Positions 41,595 through 44,892 of a stretch of 44,892 bases of DNA are shown one piece after another. The DNA comes from DATLWN01 sp964492895 (GTDB taxonomy: Bacteria > Pseudomonadota > Zetaproteobacteria > Mariprofundales > Mariprofundaceae), in assembly GCA_964492895.1 (NCBI GenBank), contig CAZBLR010000014.1:1-44892 (forward strand). The letters are read 5' to 3'. How positions within the stretch are numbered: the first letter of the stretch is position 1; every line of letters starts with the position of its first letter. A program made the translations under genes and the position numbers. Below the pieces are notes generated by a model. The model saw only the letters and a list, made by a program, of their open reading frames with translations. It had not been told where the DNA came from and did not search any database.

Positions 41595-42904
41595 GCGATA
41601 CGACGATCGCCGCCATCGCCACGCCTGCCGGGCGTGGCGGCGTCGGCGTCATCCGCCTTTCCGGTCCCACAGCGCTTCCGATCGCCCAGGCGCTATGCGG
41701 ACGACCGGTGCTGGAGCCGCGTCATGCCCATCTGACCGCGTGGCGGGACGCGGACGGCGCGGTCATCGACTGCGGCATCACCCTGTATTTTCCGGCCCCG
41801 CATTCCTATACCGGCGAGGACGTCGTTGAGCTGCAGGCGCATGGCAGCCCGGTGCTGCTGCAGGCGCTGCAGCAGCGGCTCTACGCGCTGGGCGCGGTCC
41901 CGGCCGAGCCCGGCGAATTCACCAAACGGGCGGTCGTCCACGGCAAGATGGATCTTTCCCAGGCCGAGGCGGTCGCCGCTTGCATCGATGCCGCGACCCT
42001 GCGCGCCGCACGCCAGGCCCAGCGTCATCTCGACGGGGAGTTCGGACAACGCATCGGTGCCCTGATGCACGAGCTGACCGGCCTGGTGGCCCATGTCGAG
42101 GCCTGCCTGGATTTTCCGGAGGAGGATATCCCGGCACCGCTGTATGACAGCTTGCGGGAGCAGGCCCAGGCCCGACTGCTCGCGCCGATGCTGGCCATGC
42201 TCGAGACGGCCCGTTTCGGGGAAAGGCTGTTCGAGGGAGCACAGGTGGCCATCGTCGGAGCCCCGAATGTCGGGAAGTCCAGCCTGTTGAACCGACTGGC
42301 GGGATACGAGCGGGCCATCGTCAGCGATGTGGCGGGTACGACCCGGGATGTGGTGGAGATCGATTTCGAGGTCTGCGGCATTCCCGTTCGCCTGCTCGAT
42401 ACCGCCGGCATGCATGATGCCGGCGATGCCATCGAACAGGAGGGGGTTCGCCGGGCGCATGCGGCGGCCGGACGCGCGGATGCGGTGATCTTCGTGGCCG
42501 ACGCGCAGCGTCCCGAGACCTGGACGCCCCCGGTCGAGGCACACCTAAGGGTCATGAACAAGGGCGATCTGGCGACAGGCGCCTTTCCGCCCGGCTTCCT
42601 GCCGGTGTCAGCCCGTACTGGCGATGGCATCGAGGCGTTTCAGCAAGCGCTGGCCCACTTGCTTGGCGATGCCGATTGGAGCGGGGAGACGTTGCTGGTC
42701 ACGCGCGAGCGGCATCGTGTCGCCATCGAGAATGCTGTAGCGGCCATCCGCAGCGGACTGGGTATGCTCGGTCAAGAGGAGCAACTGGACCTGGTGGCGC
42801 TGGAATGGCGGCAGGCATGGGCCTCGATGGGAGAGATCCTGGGGCTGGGGGATGTCGAGCATCTGCTGGACCGCATCTTTTCCGATTTCTGTATCGGGAA
42901 ATGA
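41591..42904 (+). CDS. mnmE: tRNA modification GTPase MnmE
   Basis: A 437-residue GTPase that, with MnmG, makes the 5-carboxymethylaminomethyl modification of wobble uridine in certain tRNAs. The N-terminal tetrahydrofolate-binding domain begins TIAAIATPAGRGGVGVIRLSG (in two parts). The G domain has GAPNVGKSS near residue 222, DVAGTTRD, DTAGMHD and MNKGD. The chain ends with the catalytic CIGK. Its partner mnmG lies one gene downstream. The ATG is inside the ATGA overlap with yidC. Confidence 0.98.
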   Translation: MSDTTIAAIATPAGRGGVGVIRLSGPTALPIAQALCGRPVLEPRHAHLTAWRDADGAVIDCGITLYFPAPHSYTGEDVVELQAHGSPVLLQALQQRLYALGAVPAEPGEFTKRAVVHGKMDLSQAEAVAACIDAATLRAARQAQRHLDGEFGQRIGALMHELTGLVAHVEACLDFPEEDIPAPLYDSLREQAQARLLAPMLAMLETARFGERLFEGAQVAIVGAPNVGKSSLLNRLAGYERAIVSDVAGTTRDVVEIDFEVCGIPVRLLDTAGMHDAGDAIEQEGVRRAHAAAGRADAVIFVADAQRPETWTPPVEAHLRVMNKGDLATGAFPPGFLPVSARTGDGIEAFQQALAHLLGDADWSGETLLVTRERHRVAIENAVAAIRSGLGMLGQEEQLDLVALEWRQAWASMGEILGLGDVEHLLDRIFSDFCIGK

Positions 42905-42991
42905 TGCAAACGGCCTAAGGCCATCTTTTATCTTGAATGTTTCCGGGTCTCGGCCTCATAATGTCCGCCCAAAACTTGATGGCAGTATTCT

Positions 42992-43033
42992 AAGGGGCCC
43001 GGGTGCATCCCGGCGCGGCCCCTTGTGTTTTTT
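42992..43033 (+). terminator. terminator-like hairpin between mnmE and phosphoribulokinase
   Basis: AAGGGGCC (42992-42999) pairs with GGCCCCTT (43017-43024) around an inner CCGGG-type stem, followed by GTGTTTTTT. It can end mnmE transcription. Its place only 16 nt before the phosphoribulokinase start also permits an attenuator role. Confidence 0.65.
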
Positions 43034-43048
43034 GAAGGAGAGGGGTTC

Positions 43049-43909
43049 ATGTCCGCAAAGCATCCGATCATCTCAATCACCGGGTCCTCCGGTGCCGGCA
43101 CCAGCACGGCCAAGGGCGCCCTGGAGCATATCTTCCGCCGCGAAAAGGTGACGCCGGCGATCGTCGAAGGCGATTGCTTTCATCGCTTCGACCGGTACGA
43201 GTTCCGTGAAAAGTCGAAGGAGTTCGCTGAACAGGGCAAGCGCCTGAGCCACTTTTCCGACGAGGCGAACCTGTTCGACAAGATCGAGGAGTTGTTCAAG
43301 TCCTACGGTGAAACCGGCCGGGCCCAGGCACGTACCTATGTGCACGACGACAAGGAGGCCGAGATCTACGGCATCGAGCCGGGACGCTTTACGCCGTGGC
43401 GGGAGATCGGAGCCGATTCCGACCTGCTGTTCTACGAGGGCCTTCATGGCGGCATTGAGCAGGCGCGCCCGTATGTCGACCTGATGATGGGCATCGTGCC
43501 GGTCGTCAATCTGGAGTGGATCCAGAAGATCCACCGTGACACGTCCATGCGCGGTTATTCCGCCGAGGCGGTCGTCGACAACATCCTGCATCGCATGCAC
43601 GACTACGTGCATTTCATCACGCCGCAGTTCACCTATACCGATATCAATTTCCAGCGCGTTCCGCTTGTGGATACGTCGAACCCGTTCATCGCCCGCGACG
43701 TGCCGACCCCGGACGAAAGCCTCGTGGTCATCCGCGTGCGCCAGCCCCAGAAGTGGAATATCGATTTCCCGTGGCTGATCTCGATGCTGAAGGATTCGTT
43801 CATGTCCAGGCGGAATTCCATCGTGGTGCCGGCCGGCAAGATGATGTTCGCCATGGAGCTGATCCTGGCGCCCATCGTGCACGACATGATGGAGCGCAGG
43901 CGGGCCTGA
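43049..43909 (+). CDS. prkB: phosphoribulokinase
   Basis: A 286-residue kinase that phosphorylates ribulose 5-phosphate to ribulose 1,5-bisphosphate, the RuBisCO substrate. The P-loop GSSGAGTSTAKGAL is at the N terminus. FYEGLHGGIEQARPYVDLMM, IQKIHRDTSMRGYSAEAVVD and FITPQFTYTDINFQRVPLVD are class I (proteobacterial) phosphoribulokinase signatures. The ATG at 43049 is chosen over an upstream in-frame start because of its GAAGGAGAGGGG ribosome-binding site. A close relative, E. coli PrkB, lacks a Calvin cycle, so autotrophy is suggested but not proven. It is bracketed by two terminator-like hairpins and so is probably its own transcription unit. Confidence 0.93.
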   Translation: MSAKHPIISITGSSGAGTSTAKGALEHIFRREKVTPAIVEGDCFHRFDRYEFREKSKEFAEQGKRLSHFSDEANLFDKIEELFKSYGETGRAQARTYVHDDKEAEIYGIEPGRFTPWREIGADSDLLFYEGLHGGIEQARPYVDLMMGIVPVVNLEWIQKIHRDTSMRGYSAEAVVDNILHRMHDYVHFITPQFTYTDINFQRVPLVDTSNPFIARDVPTPDESLVVIRVRQPQKWNIDFPWLISMLKDSFMSRRNSIVVPAGKMMFAMELILAPIVHDMMERRRA

Positions 43910-43926
43910 CCGGCCCCCGATCGGTG

Positions 43927-43953
43927 AAAAGGGAGGCTGCGGCCTCCCTTTTT
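43927..43953 (+). terminator. Rho-independent terminator of phosphoribulokinase
   Basis: AAAAGGGAGGC, loop TGCG, GCCTCCCTTTT with further T residues (43927-43953) forms an 11-bp stem just after the gene. Confidence 0.92.
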
Positions 43954-44020
43954 GTTTGTCTGGATTTATGATGGTGTCCTCCGTAGCTTTTCGCGGCCGA
44001 TGAGCAAGCGAGGGTTTCAC

Positions 44021-44892
<872 letters not shown>

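Overview
This 44.9 kb window is GC-rich bacterial chromosome. Its layout and protein content point to a Gram-negative proteobacterium of the gammaproteobacterial/Acidithiobacillia type: LPS-type outer membrane proteins, the mre/rod wall operon, the classical oriC-proximal order gyrB-recF-dnaN-dnaA | rpmH-rnpA-yidD-yidC-mnmE-...-mnmG, and a GroESL operon with CIRCE operators. A proteobacterial phosphoribulokinase between mnmE and mnmG suggests a Calvin-Benson autotroph, although no RuBisCO gene lies in the window. The species cannot be named from the sequence alone. A run of 100 N (21240-21339) marks a scaffold join.

Left part (1-16.4 kb): small conserved genes (DUF72, DUF1614, a cupin, a small membrane protein), then an unusually AT-rich spacer leading to a porin-like outer membrane protein. 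Next is a minus-strand pyruvate dehydrogenase operon (pdhA-pdhB-aceF-lpd). Its E2 and E3 genes begin with an almost identical lipoyl domain at DNA level and are separated by a spacer holding a duplicated ~72 bp repeat. A cyclic-nucleotide-binding-domain protein, a peptide deformylase, an SdpI-like membrane protein, a cupin and a SUI1/YciH factor follow. Then come groES-groEL with two CIRCE-like operators and a lower-GC gene for a predicted outer membrane barrel.

Middle part (16.5-31.7 kb): sppA; the uppP-lgt-xthA-yjbQ run, cut by the assembly gap; and the compact, mostly overlapping elongasome operon mreB-mreC-mreD-mrdA(PBP2)-rodA. After it lie a TSUP permease, two small membrane proteins, a Ca2+/cation antiporter, purN, a methyltransferase and an unrecognised two-helix membrane protein.

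Right part (31.8-44.9 kb): purM, gyrB, recF, dnaN and dnaA on the minus strand. Three DnaA boxes and an AT-rich stretch lie in the dnaN-dnaA spacer, which is the best oriC candidate. Diverging from dnaA is the plus-strand rpmH-rnpA-yidD-yidC-mnmE cluster, then phosphoribulokinase, then a partial mnmG whose first codons contain a 15/16 match to the ParB-binding site parS.

Most of the window is conserved housekeeping DNA. I see no phage, insertion sequence, CRISPR array or defence island. The points most worth a second look are the parS site, the lipoyl-domain DNA duplication, the intercistronic repeats, the dual CIRCE region, the cNMP-binding protein without a visible DNA-binding domain, and the two lineage-specific outer membrane protein genes.
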